DNA of 64,000 nt from Spartobacteria bacterium. GTDB lineage: Bacteria > Verrucomicrobiota > Verrucomicrobiia > Chthoniobacterales > UBA10450. Of the stretch, positions 54,881-63,082 are shown in pieces. The translations under genes and the position numbers were made by a program. The notes below the pieces were generated by a model, which saw nothing but the letters and a program-made list of their open reading frames with translations, was not told the DNA's origin and ran no database searches. Position 1 is the stretch's first letter; each line of letters opens with the position of its first letter. The stretch spans positions 17,795 to 81,794 of the forward strand of contig PNAS01000013.1 of assembly GCA_003169695.1 (NCBI GenBank). Reading direction: 5' to 3'.

Positions 54881-56761
54881 CTACATTCCGTCGTTTGGAC
54901 TGTTTGCGAACGATAACTTATTCTTTTCCAACCAAATAGAAATAATGGAGAGGTCTGCCGGCGTAATTCCGCTCACCCGACCAGCTTTCCCGATGGAATC
55001 GGGACGGGCGACCGCCAATTTTTGCCGTGTTTCCAGGCGCAAACCGCCAATTTTTTCGTAGTCAATGTCGATCGGAATTGGCCGGGCTTGGCCACGAGCC
55101 AGCTTTTCATTCTGACCGGCTTGACGCAGAACATACCCTTCGTACTTCAAATCGGTTTCGACCAAGTCCCACAACTCTGGCGGCGCCAGTTCTCGAATGT
55201 GATGTGGAAGAGCGTCTAACCGAAAATCGGCCATTTTCAGGAGCGCGGCGACCGATTTGCCCTGGAACCGCAATTCCTTGACAGAGGTCCTCAGTTTGTC
55301 GAGAGCGCACATTTTGTCGCAGAACACTGCGTGCCTGATTGGGTCGACCAGCCCAATTTCGAATCCTTTTTGGGTCAGGCGTTGATCCGCGTTGTCCTGT
55401 CGGAGGGAAAGCCGCTCCTCGGCACGGCTCGTAAACATTCTATACGGTTCATCTGTGCCATTGCTGGTTAGATCGTCGATCATTACCCCGATGTATGCTT
55501 CGCGGCGTGAAACGATGAACGGTGGGTATTGGCGTACCTTCAGAGCTGCATTTGCGCCAGCTATAAGTCCTTGCGCGGCAGCTTCTTCATATCCTGAAGT
55601 GCCGTTTATTTGCCCGGCAAAATAGAGGCCCTCGATGAGTTTGGTTTCCAAGGTCTGATGAAGTTGGGTCGGTGGGAAATAGTCGTATTCCACCGCGTAA
55701 CCCGGCCGCATGAGCTCAGCTCGCTCAAGGCTGGGAATGGATCGGATAAATTCTATCTGAACGTCATAGGGCAGGCTTGTAGAGAGCCCGTTGACATAGA
55801 ACTCTTCGGTGTGTTTTCCTTCGGGCTCGAGAAATACTTGATGCGAAGGCTTATCCATGAATTTGACTATCTTGTCCTCGATGGACGGACAATATCGTGG
55901 GCCAGTTCCCTGGATCTTGCCGGAATAGAGCGGAGATCGGCGGAGGTTTCTGCGAATTATCTCATGGGTTTCCGCCGTGGTATGGGTGATCCAACACGCT
56001 AGTTGTTCCACGTGGAACGATCCGCCATTCAAAGTGAAGATATCGTTTGCGCCCGGATCGGGTAAGGGCAAAAAGCTAAATCGAGGCGGCGGGTCATCTC
56101 CCAGCTGTTTTTCGCACCGGTCAAAATCGATGGAGCGACTGCTTATTCGGCAGGGCGTACCTGTCTTGAACCGTCCAATTTCGAAGCCAAGCTGCCGCAA
56201 CGATTCGCTTAATCCAGAACTCGTGTCCGCCATCCGACCACCGGGTCGAGAATTCGCGCCAACATGCAACAAGCCTCGTAAGAAGGTGCCGGAGGTCACC
56301 ACGATTGCGGTCCCAGAAACGGACATGCCGATGTCGGTTTCGACGCCCGTAACGGTCCCTGCCCTATCCGTGCAGATTTTCGATACAGTAGCTTGTTTGA
56401 TATCCAACCCGGGTATTCGCTCCAGCACCGCTTTCATTCGAAATTGATACGCCTTCTTGTCACATTGCGCTCGCGGCGCCCGAACGCTCGGACCCTTGGT
56501 CCGATTCAGCATCCGATACTGGATACCGGTCGAATCGGCATTGATCCCCATGGCACCGCCCAAAGCGTCAATCTCCCTGACAATATGACCCTTTGCCAAT
56601 CCGCCGATCGCCGGATTGCATGACATCTGGGCCACTGTGTCCAAGTTTTGGGTCAATAAGAGCGTTGAACAGCCCAACCGCGCCGCCGATAGCGCAGCTT
56701 CCACTCCCGCGTGGCCGCTTCCTATGACGATCACGTCGTATTTGTTCGGCGGCGCGTCCAT
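54881..56761 (-). CDS. mnmG: tRNA uridine-5-carboxymethylaminomethyl(34) synthesis FAD protein MnmG (GidA)
   Basis: With MnmE it modifies wobble uridine (U34) of tRNAs. The start at ATG 56761 (MDAPPNKYDVIVIGSGHAGVEAALSAARLG) opens directly with the FAD Rossmann motif; a longer frame from 56884 adds 41 unrelated residues. The family blocks TVAQMSCNPAIGGLAKGHIVREIDALGG, GIQYRMLNRTKGPSVRAPRAQCDK and the C-terminal IDYEKIGGLRLETRQKL are all present. About 626 residues, as expected. It heads the plsY-gpsA operon. A parS-like palindrome sits inside the gene (56005-56018) and another abuts the start codon. Confidence 0.96.
   Translation of the reverse strand: MDAPPNKYDVIVIGSGHAGVEAALSAARLGCSTLLLTQNLDTVAQMSCNPAIGGLAKGHIVREIDALGGAMGINADSTGIQYRMLNRTKGPSVRAPRAQCDKKAYQFRMKAVLERIPGLDIKQATVSKICTDRAGTVTGVETDIGMSVSGTAIVVTSGTFLRGLLHVGANSRPGGRMADTSSGLSESLRQLGFEIGRFKTGTPCRISSRSIDFDRCEKQLGDDPPPRFSFLPLPDPGANDIFTLNGGSFHVEQLACWITHTTAETHEIIRRNLRRSPLYSGKIQGTGPRYCPSIEDKIVKFMDKPSHQVFLEPEGKHTEEFYVNGLSTSLPYDVQIEFIRSIPSLERAELMRPGYAVEYDYFPPTQLHQTLETKLIEGLYFAGQINGTSGYEEAAAQGLIAGANAALKVRQYPPFIVSRREAYIGVMIDDLTSNGTDEPYRMFTSRAEERLSLRQDNADQRLTQKGFEIGLVDPIRHAVFCDKMCALDKLRTSVKELRFQGKSVAALLKMADFRLDALPHHIRELAPPELWDLVETDLKYEGYVLRQAGQNEKLARGQARPIPIDIDYEKIGGLRLETRQKLAVARPDSIGKAGRVSGITPADLSIISIWLEKNKLSFANSPNDGM
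56005..56018. promoter_or_regulatory. Perfect parS-like palindrome inside mnmG
   Basis: GTTCCACGTGGAAC is a perfect 14-bp palindrome. It equals the core of the chromosomal parS site known from Pseudomonas and differs at only two base pairs from the Bacillus core GTTTCACGTGAAAC. Centromere sites bound by ParB lie near replication origins in most bacteria, and mnmG is a classic origin neighbour. ParB binding here is inferred. Confidence 0.65.
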
Positions 56762-56762
56762 T

Positions 56763-56776
56763 GTTCCACGCGGAAC
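56763..56776. promoter_or_regulatory. Second parS-like site at the mnmG start codon
   Basis: GTTCCACGCGGAAC matches the perfect site at 56005 at 13 of 14 positions. It lies 2 bp upstream of the mnmG ATG, so it overlaps the ribosome-binding region. Two sites of this type within 760 bp are much more than chance would give. Not tested. Confidence 0.55.
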
Positions 56777-56904
56777 TACTCCAACATTCCCTGGCCTGGA
56801 GACGCATTTTCTACATCCCACCCACCAAAAACCCGCATTGAAGTGGACGGCCATGCAGCCTTCGCTAGGACGTCGGGGTAACAAGGATAACGCCGAAGTT
56901 GCGC

Positions 56905-56958
56905 CGCCAACCCCATTTTATGCACACAATACTTCATAATATGTTAAACAATAGTCTT
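56905..56958. other. AT-rich spacer with DnaA-box-like nonamer
   Basis: TTATGCACA (56918-56926) matches the DnaA-box consensus TTATNCACA and is followed by a strongly AT-rich run (ACTTCATAATATG, TTAAACAATAG) that stands out from the GC-rich surroundings. It lies between mnmG and the TVP38 gene. Only one full box is visible, so an origin is possible but unproven; it could instead be the mnmG promoter region. Confidence 0.35.
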
Positions 56959-57714
56959 TTATGTAATACCGTTCAGCTCAGAATCCACACCCGTAGCCAT
57001 TTGAGCGGCCACGTCCCGTTCGGCCTCTTGAAGCAGTCGCAGCGCTATTTGCCCGAGCAAAACCAGAACAAGCGCCGCGCTAGCAAACCCACCCAGCCAA
57101 AACAGATACTCTATCGCTCGCGGATGAGTTTTGCCGCGCGCGAGGTTCAAGCCCAATTGACCAAGTGTTCCCAGGTAAGAGTAAAGAAATAAACCCGGAG
57201 CCTGCCCGATCGCGACCCAAAGCATGCAGGTTCGAAACCGAACTTTGGTCAGACCATAAAGATAATTCAGCAAACTTGTTGGGAAGAGAGGATGGAGCTG
57301 GCTGAGAAGAATGATCTTCCACCCTTCTCTCTCAACCGCGGGCTCCAACGCAACCAAGGTCCGATTTCGCAGCAATTTTTGTTTTAGCCATTGCCGCCCG
57401 ATCCATCGGCTGATGAAAAACGATATCGCCGCGCCCCCGACGTTTCCGAGAAGTGCGATGAGGAACCCCCACCAGAGCCCAAAGAAAAAACCGGCGCCGA
57501 TACTTAGCACGCCCCCCGGCAAGAGCAGGACGTTACAACATGCATAGAGTAACGGATAACAGATCGCGCTCCATGCGCCCCATTGCATGACGCGTTGCTG
57601 GATCGCCGCCAAAATATCTACGATGGGGAAAACGCGCGAAAGGAAAAACAAGGCGATCGCGACAATGATCAGACCACTGAACTGGATGATAATTGCGCGG
57701 CGAATTTGGACCAT
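56959..57714 (-). CDS. TVP38/TMEM64-family membrane protein, 251 aa
   Basis: About six helices with the SNARE-associated/TVP38 signature: YPLLYACCNVLLLPGGVLSIGAGFFFGLWWG and the re-entrant-loop region FFISRWIGRQWLK, then REGWKIILLSQLHPLFPTSLLNYLYGLTKVRF. The family is DedA-like; eukaryotic relatives are lipid scramblases, while bacterial roles are uncertain. ATG 57714 lies 19 bp after the stop of the homocysteine methyltransferase/MTHFR gene, so the two may share a transcript. The protein ends right at the AT-rich mnmG upstream spacer. Confidence 0.9.
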   Translation of the reverse strand: MVQIRRAIIIQFSGLIIVAIALFFLSRVFPIVDILAAIQQRVMQWGAWSAICYPLLYACCNVLLLPGGVLSIGAGFFFGLWWGFLIALLGNVGGAAISFFISRWIGRQWLKQKLLRNRTLVALEPAVEREGWKIILLSQLHPLFPTSLLNYLYGLTKVRFRTCMLWVAIGQAPGLFLYSYLGTLGQLGLNLARGKTHPRAIEYLFWLGGFASAALVLVLLGQIALRLLQEAERDVAAQMATGVDSELNGIT

Positions 57715-57732
57715 CGCCAGACACTCATCGCT

Positions 57733-59553
57733 TCAAACGCCTCGCGCAAATTCGGCGAGCTCGACGGTTGTCTCGTATTGCAAAAATGGCGTGATCAGAT
57801 AAACCCCCGGATAACATCCCAGCGCCGCGCGCGCGATCTCCTTCGCCAACTTAATTCCACGGGCGCGACCCGGAGCGCCTTCGAGGCCGGCCATCTCCGC
57901 GCGCACAGAGTCGGGAACAACAATACCAGGGACTTCGTTATGGAGAAATTCGGCCTGGCGCCCGCTCATCAGCGGCCACACGCCGGTGAACATTGGGATC
58001 GGTACGTGAGCGGTGCGTCGCACCATTTCTTCCAGGAGACGCACATCGAAGACCGGCTGCGTCATGGCGAACTGCGCACCAGCGGCAACCTTGCGCTCCA
58101 GCCGGTTCACTTGCGCGTCGAGATTTCTCGCGTTCGGATTAAAGGTGCAGCCAATCACAAAACCAGTAGGCGTCTTGATTGATTTCCCGGCCTGACTGAA
58201 TCCTTCATTCAGGCGTCTAATAATCGAAATCAGCTCAACTGAGTTCACATCATAAACGGAAGCCGCGCCCGGATGATCGCCGACTTTCGCGGGATCACCC
58301 GTAAGCGGAAGGACGTGGCGCATTCCCAGCGCAGCCATCCCCAGCAGGGCACTCTGCAATCCGAGGACGTTTCGGTCGCGGCAACTCAAGTGCAGAAGCG
58401 GCGTGATGCCGAAGCGCTCCTTTAACATCGCGCCGATGGCGAGATTGCTGACGCGGAGAATGGCGAGGGAATTGTCCGCCAGAGTGATCGCGTCGCACCC
58501 TGCCTTGACGAGGGCTTGCGCGCCGGCGAAAAACTTATCGAGAGCCAATGTCTTTGGCGGATCCAGTTCGCAGATGATCACACGTTTGCCCCGTGCGATC
58601 CGGTCGAGCAGACTCTCTTCGCCTTGCGATTCCTGCCGCGGGTGTTCGGGCAGTGGCTCGGCCACGACGCGCACCGGTTTGCTGCGCACTGGCTGCAAAT
58701 TCGCGATCGCGGCCGCGATCGCCGCAATGTGGGTCGGGTTCGTTCCGCAGCACCCGCCTATCAATCGAGCCCCTTCCGCGACCATCTCGCGTGCCGACTG
58801 CGCGAAGTAGTCCGGCGCGGTGTGATAGATAAAACGGCCCTCGTGATATCTCGGATAACCGGCGTTGGGAAAGGCTGCGAGCAGGTATTCCGCCGGCACG
58901 CGCTGCAGTAGTTGCACCATGCCGTGGGGGCCATTCATGCAGTTCACGCCGACTATTTGCGCGTTGAGTTCGCGCAATTTCGTAAATGCATCCACAAGCA
59001 ACATCCCCGAAGAAATCCGACCTTCCGGCGCGCACGCGAAAGAACAAATCGCAAGTCCATCATCGATCTCTCTCCGGGCCCGGAACGCGATCTCCATTTC
59101 TTCGAAGTCCATGAAGGTCTCGAAGAAAATCAGGTTTGCGCCGCCTTCGAGAAGCGCGCCGACCTGTTCACGAAAACACTGAGCGCGATCGATGCCACGA
59201 GCCGCCGCTTCATCACCGCTAATACCAAGCGGCCCCACACTCCCCGCAACATAAACGTCTTTGCCCCGCGCTGTCTTCAGGGCGATTTGAGCTGCGGCGC
59301 GATTGATCTCCGCGACGCGGCCTTCTAGCCCAAATCTCTCCAACCGCACCGCATTTGCGCCAAAAGTGTTCGTTTCAATCACCCTCGCGCCTGCGCCGAT
59401 ATACTGCTGGTGGATCGTCTCAATCCGATCCGGTTCTGTCACACATAGCTCTTCGAAACAACGCTCGAGCGGGATCCCAGCCTCCAGAAGCAAAGTGCCG
59501 ATCGCTCCGTCTCCGCAGAGAACGCGCGATTGAAGCTCATCGAGCAAGTCCAT
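57733..59553 (-). CDS. Bifunctional homocysteine S-methyltransferase / methylenetetrahydrofolate reductase, 606 aa
   Basis: The N-terminal domain (1-290) is a zinc-dependent homocysteine S-methyltransferase: CGDGAIGTLLLEAGI, GVNCMNG (Cys about 205) and GGCCGTNPTHI (Cys 268 and 269) give the three zinc cysteines. The C-terminal domain (about 320-606) is a MetF-type FAD reductase: VIICELDPPKT, LSCRDRN, LPLTGDPAKVG, and GAQFAMTQPVFDV. The fused form resembles YitJ of Bacillus and is known in several soil phyla. No cobalamin-binding domain is present, so methyl transfer must use another donor, probably S-methylmethionine or a folate produced in cis. ATG 59553. Confidence 0.92.
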   Translation of the reverse strand: MDLLDELQSRVLCGDGAIGTLLLEAGIPLERCFEELCVTEPDRIETIHQQYIGAGARVIETNTFGANAVRLERFGLEGRVAEINRAAAQIALKTARGKDVYVAGSVGPLGISGDEAAARGIDRAQCFREQVGALLEGGANLIFFETFMDFEEMEIAFRARREIDDGLAICSFACAPEGRISSGMLLVDAFTKLRELNAQIVGVNCMNGPHGMVQLLQRVPAEYLLAAFPNAGYPRYHEGRFIYHTAPDYFAQSAREMVAEGARLIGGCCGTNPTHIAAIAAAIANLQPVRSKPVRVVAEPLPEHPRQESQGEESLLDRIARGKRVIICELDPPKTLALDKFFAGAQALVKAGCDAITLADNSLAILRVSNLAIGAMLKERFGITPLLHLSCRDRNVLGLQSALLGMAALGMRHVLPLTGDPAKVGDHPGAASVYDVNSVELISIIRRLNEGFSQAGKSIKTPTGFVIGCTFNPNARNLDAQVNRLERKVAAGAQFAMTQPVFDVRLLEEMVRRTAHVPIPMFTGVWPLMSGRQAEFLHNEVPGIVVPDSVRAEMAGLEGAPGRARGIKLAKEIARAALGCYPGVYLITPFLQYETTVELAEFARGV

Positions 59554-59615
59554 CCGTGATGCGATTACTGTCTGCTCGCGCTTCGGTCAACCGGCAGGCG
59601 TAATCCCCAATTTAA

Positions 59616-60124
59616 CTACTGCGGACAGATCGCGAAAACGCGAGCTGGAAATCCAGAGCCACCTTTTGGTTTCGGAAAACTGACGATGACTAGAGCACCT
59701 ACTTCCGGCACCTGATCCCGATTATCCAGCAGCGCGATTTGATAATGATTTGTGCTCAAGATGTAGGTCTCGAGCGAAGCGTCATCCTTCGACGGCGGCG
59801 ACTCCAGGATCAGTGTCGGTTGTTTCATGTCCCGAGGCCGTGATCTTGCGGTCCTCATAAAGGTATTTCAGCGCGTCCATCGTCCATCCGGGATAATGCG
59901 CCACGCCCGCCCATTTCTTGCAAAGGAATCTGATCAACGGTTCGTAACCCCGCGAACGAAGTGTGCCAGCGGATCAACATGCGTTCCCCATTGCCCGATA
60001 TGCGTGAATGTCTCTGCAAAAAATCCTGTTTGCAAAGTGACGGCTCCCCGGCGTCACCGGCCCACATATATGACGCCGTCGTCAATCCGAGCAAACCAAT
60101 GAGCGTTGTCTTCGCGATCTTCAT
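59616..60124 (-). pseudogene. Cyclase-family (kynurenine-formamidase-like) pseudogene, frameshifted and deleted
   Basis: Starts MKIAKTTLIGLLGLTTASYMWAG (signal peptide, ATG 60124), but the family sequence then jumps frames. A second frame holds the metal-binding motif HIGQWGTHVDPLAHF, the first frame then gives LRTVDQIPLQEM, a third frame gives GVAHYPGWTMDALKYLYEDR, and the last open frame (59616-59858) reads SLETYILSTNHYQIALLDN to GSGFPARVFAICPQ. Together they outline an exported cyclase/formamidase-like hydrolase, but with at least three frame changes and a large deletion (510 bp against about 850 expected). It is not translatable as one protein. Confidence 0.8.
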
Positions 60125-60381
60125 TGCGCGTTGTTAAACGATCGCTCAACAAGAAGCCAACAAGTTCGAATAAGGCCAAAAAGGCTTCGTCTTCCTTGAC
60201 TCACCGGATTTGTGGTCACTCTCCCGTGGTGTTATCAACATGGCGTCACCGCATCTGCCCGCGAGGGCGCAAGTACGAATCCAACGAAGTTATTCGCGAC
60301 GATATGATTAAGAACTGTGTCGCTCAATTAGATTAATTCTTAAAGACAGTGTTAAGAACTCTGCCCACAGACCTCTCGGCC
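60125..60381. other. Gene-free spacer with AT-rich inverted repeats
   Basis: No gene supported. The right half (about 60300-60355) is AT-rich and holds TTAAGAACT twice with an opposite ATTCTTAA between them, and a TTATCAACA (60232-60240, one mismatch from a DnaA box). It probably contains the promoter of the plus-strand operon that follows. Confidence 0.35.
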
Positions 60382-61122
60382 ATGTCGCCTAAGACCGCGT
60401 TTTCGCTGAACCCTCGTGCGACCACAAAGTCGTTCGAATCCATAACGGCACAAGACGAGGAATTAGCAATGGACGCATCGCCGGAGAGTCTATTTGAACA
60501 CTTCGCCTGGCTTTATATTTTCTGTCGCGAAAAACTTTTTCGTGACGACACAACACTGATGATTCGCTCCATTTGGCCAAGCGGTAAACCAATTCCAGGA
60601 GAAAAGTTGATCGAGCTGGGGTGTGGACCGGGATTTTATTCCTGCCGGTTCGCCGAGTGCTTTCGTGCAATATCGGTCCTCGGAGTGGATCGCTCTCCGA
60701 GCCAGTTGAATAGGGCACGCGAAAAGGCGCGCGCCCTTAAACTCAATAACTGCTTCTTCCAAAGCGACAACGTGTTGGATCTTGTACATCCCGAAAACAG
60801 TTTCGACGTCTTAATCGCGTCGCGCCTATTTACCGTTCTTCCAGACCGTGAGCGTGGTGTCGCGGAGATGTATCGTGTGTTGCAACCTGGCGGCCGGTGT
60901 TTCATCGCCGAACCGCGCTACGCCTTCTGGGCCTCGCTCCCACTCTTCACGATGTGGTTATTGGCTGGGGTCACGCGTTTCAAAAACGGCTATCGCGAGC
61001 CGAGCAAGGCCAAGGTTTTATCCCCGTGCGAATTAGACCGTCTTTTTGCCACGCAGCCGTGGCGACAAATGAAGACGTGGAGGGAAGGGCGTTACCAATA
61101 CGCTCTTTGTGAAAAGGGTTGA
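60382..61122 (+). CDS. Class I SAM-dependent methyltransferase, 246 aa
   Basis: Start at ATG 60382 (MSPKTAFSLNPRATTKSF); GTG 60349 and ATG 60469 are alternatives. Rossmann core: LIELGCGPGFYSCRFAE (motif I), VLGVDRSPSQLNRAREKA (motif II acidic loop), and FDVLIASRLFTVLPDRERGVAEMYRVLQPGG (motif IV to post-IV). This is a methyltransferase of the UbiE/Methyltransf_11 type. The acceptor is unknown. First gene of the coupled plus-strand operon with the glycosyltransferase and epimerase. Confidence 0.9.
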   Translation: MSPKTAFSLNPRATTKSFESITAQDEELAMDASPESLFEHFAWLYIFCREKLFRDDTTLMIRSIWPSGKPIPGEKLIELGCGPGFYSCRFAECFRAISVLGVDRSPSQLNRAREKARALKLNNCFFQSDNVLDLVHPENSFDVLIASRLFTVLPDRERGVAEMYRVLQPGGRCFIAEPRYAFWASLPLFTMWLLAGVTRFKNGYREPSKAKVLSPCELDRLFATQPWRQMKTWREGRYQYALCEKG

Positions 61123-61157
61123 CGGCCACTGCGTTCAAACGCAGACAGCACGGCTGC

Positions 61158-61946
61158 ATGAATGTTGTTCACCGTGTCCTTGATCCGCGCGGATTTGCTC
61201 AAATCCACAAGGGCCCTTGCGCTCTAGCGGTCATGACGAAAGCGCCGCGTGCCGGGCGAGTTAAAACGCGCCTGACGCCGCCGCTCACGCCAGAGGAGGC
61301 CGCCGCTCTCAACACCTGCTTTCTGCGTGACACGACGGCGGCCATATCCACAACTGCTGCGGAAGGGGTCGCGCGTGGAATTGCAGTTTATACTCCAGTG
61401 GGCGCCGACACCGCCTATGTTGGAATTTTGCCTGTCGAATTTGAGCTCGTTCCGCAGCGCGGCGACGCGTTTGGAGAAAGACTGATATTCGCCATGGAGG
61501 ATCTTTTCCGGCTCGGTTTTGAATCAGTTTGCTTGATCGACTCCGACAGTCCGACTGTACCGCAGCGAGCTTTTACCGAGGCGGCAACAACATTGGCGCA
61601 ACCCGATGACGCAGTTGTCCTGGGCCCATCCGAAGACGGCGGATATTATCTCATCGGCTTGAAGAAGCTGTATCGAGAGCTTTTCGAAGATATCGCCTGG
61701 AGCACCGACCGCGTATTGCAACAAACCATCGAGCGCGCTCGACAAATGAACCTGAAAGTCCACCTCTTGCCGACCTGGTACGATGTTGATGATCGCAAGA
61801 CGCTCCGGCGTCTCTGTGACGAATTTTTCGGTCCCGACGCGCCCACGGGTGTGGGTTATCCGGCTCCAGCCACGCGCGGCTATCTCGGTGGGCTTTTGAA
61901 ACAAGAAGGCCGGGATCGCATCTGGCCGAACGAAGCGCTGCCATGA
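61158..61946 (+). CDS. DUF2064-type glycosyltransferase (TIGR04282-like), 262 aa
   Basis: GT-A-like fold: ALAVMTKAPRAGRVKTRLTPPLTPEEAAAL is the family signature, followed by ICLIDSDSPTVPQR-like VCLIDSDSPTVPQRAF, VVLGPSEDGGYYLIGLKKL and DIAWSTDRVLQQT with the DVDD/STD metal-loop. Members of this group act as transferases in arsenosugar or other sugar pathways, often with a SAM methyltransferase nearby, as here. The start at ATG 61158 is preferred; a TTG at 61119 would overlap the methyltransferase stop (TTGA) and is possible. The end overlaps the epimerase start. Confidence 0.85.
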   Translation: MNVVHRVLDPRGFAQIHKGPCALAVMTKAPRAGRVKTRLTPPLTPEEAAALNTCFLRDTTAAISTTAAEGVARGIAVYTPVGADTAYVGILPVEFELVPQRGDAFGERLIFAMEDLFRLGFESVCLIDSDSPTVPQRAFTEAATTLAQPDDAVVLGPSEDGGYYLIGLKKLYRELFEDIAWSTDRVLQQTIERARQMNLKVHLLPTWYDVDDRKTLRRLCDEFFGPDAPTGVGYPAPATRGYLGGLLKQEGRDRIWPNEALP

Positions 61947-63082
61947 CTTCGCACCCAACGCGCGCACTCGTCACCGGCGGAGCCGGCTTGATTGGTTCGC
62001 ACGTCGCGGATCTATTGCAGCGCGAAGGATGGATCGTTCGCGTTCTCGATAACCTCGAGCCGCAAACTCACCGAAGGGGCAAACCGGCATGGATCGCAAA
62101 AGATGTTGAATTCATCCAAGGCGATGTGCGCGATAGACAGACAATGACGTCGGCCCTGCAGGGAATCGACGTCGTATTTCACCAGGCGGCCTACGGCGGC
62201 TACATGCCCGAGATCGCGAAGTACGTTCACGTTAACAGCTTCGGCACCGCGCAAATGCTTGAGGTGATCCGCGAGCGAAGACTTTCGATCCAAAAAATCG
62301 TCGTGGCTTCTTCACAGGCGGTTTACAGCGAAGGCGCGGCGACGTGTCCGGAACACGGGCTCGTTTTTCCGGAGGTTCGCCCCGTCGAGCAACTGCAAGC
62401 AGGCGATTGGTCGGTGCACTGCCCGATTTGCCAGGCGGTCACGAAAAGCGCGCCGACTCCCGAGCGTGCGCCCGTGGGCGGCGAAACCGTTTACGGCCTG
62501 ACGAAAGTCGACCAGGAAAAGTTGACGCTGCTATGGGGCAAGCAAATCGGAATTCCCACGGTTGCGTTGCGTTATTCATGCACCTACGGCCCGCGGCAAT
62601 CGATCTTTAATCCCTACACAGGGGTGATCGCGATCTTCTGCACGCGTCTGCTCAATAACCTGCCTCCAGTGCTCTATGAAGATGGCGAGCAGACTCGCGA
62701 TTTTTCGTTCGTGGAAGACATCGCCCGCGCGAATCTGCTCGCAGCGGAAACTGACCAGCTCGACGGCCTTCCAGTTAACGTCGGCAGCGGCCGGGGAGTC
62801 AGCATTCGTGATGTGGCAGAACACATTTCCGAGGCGCTCGGCATTCACATTGCGCCGGAAGTGAAGGGGGAATTTCGTCCCGGCGAAATGCGACATCTCA
62901 CCAGCGGCACGGATCGCATCCGGGCGGCGGGATATAAGCCGCAAGTGGAGCTGGAGGCTGGGATTGGCCGGTATCTCGATTGGATTCGTCAACAGTCGGA
63001 CATACGCGACTATTTTAGCGAAGCGGCAAATGTTCTTCGCAGCAAAGGCATCGTTCATCGCGTAAAAGTGGCTGATGAGTGA
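61943..63082 (+). CDS. NAD-dependent epimerase/dehydratase with Cys-rich insert, 379 aa
   Basis: Extended short-chain dehydrogenase: TGGAGLIGSHV (NAD-binding G-x-x-G-x-x-G), DVVFHQAAYGGYM, SSQAVYSEG, and the Y-x-x-x-K pair in VYGLTK (Tyr 184, Lys 188). Between the Ser and Tyr motifs lies an insert of about 35 residues with Cys 135, His 138, Cys 160 and Cys 163 (CPEH ... CPIC), a likely zinc site; a similar insertion occurs in dTDP-rhamnose 4-epimerase-like enzymes. Coupled by ATGA to the glycosyltransferase and by 8-bp overlap to the MgtE-like gene. Sugar substrate inferred only. Confidence 0.9.
   Translation: MTSHPTRALVTGGAGLIGSHVADLLQREGWIVRVLDNLEPQTHRRGKPAWIAKDVEFIQGDVRDRQTMTSALQGIDVVFHQAAYGGYMPEIAKYVHVNSFGTAQMLEVIRERRLSIQKIVVASSQAVYSEGAATCPEHGLVFPEVRPVEQLQAGDWSVHCPICQAVTKSAPTPERAPVGGETVYGLTKVDQEKLTLLWGKQIGIPTVALRYSCTYGPRQSIFNPYTGVIAIFCTRLLNNLPPVLYEDGEQTRDFSFVEDIARANLLAAETDQLDGLPVNVGSGRGVSIRDVAEHISEALGIHIAPEVKGEFRPGEMRHLTSGTDRIRAAGYKPQVELEAGIGRYLDWIRQQSDIRDYFSEAANVLRSKGIVHRVKVADE

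Noticed and set aside
54861..55310. Short frames antisense to the 3' part of mnmG
   Set aside because: mnmG is unambiguous over this stretch, and the frames have no motif.
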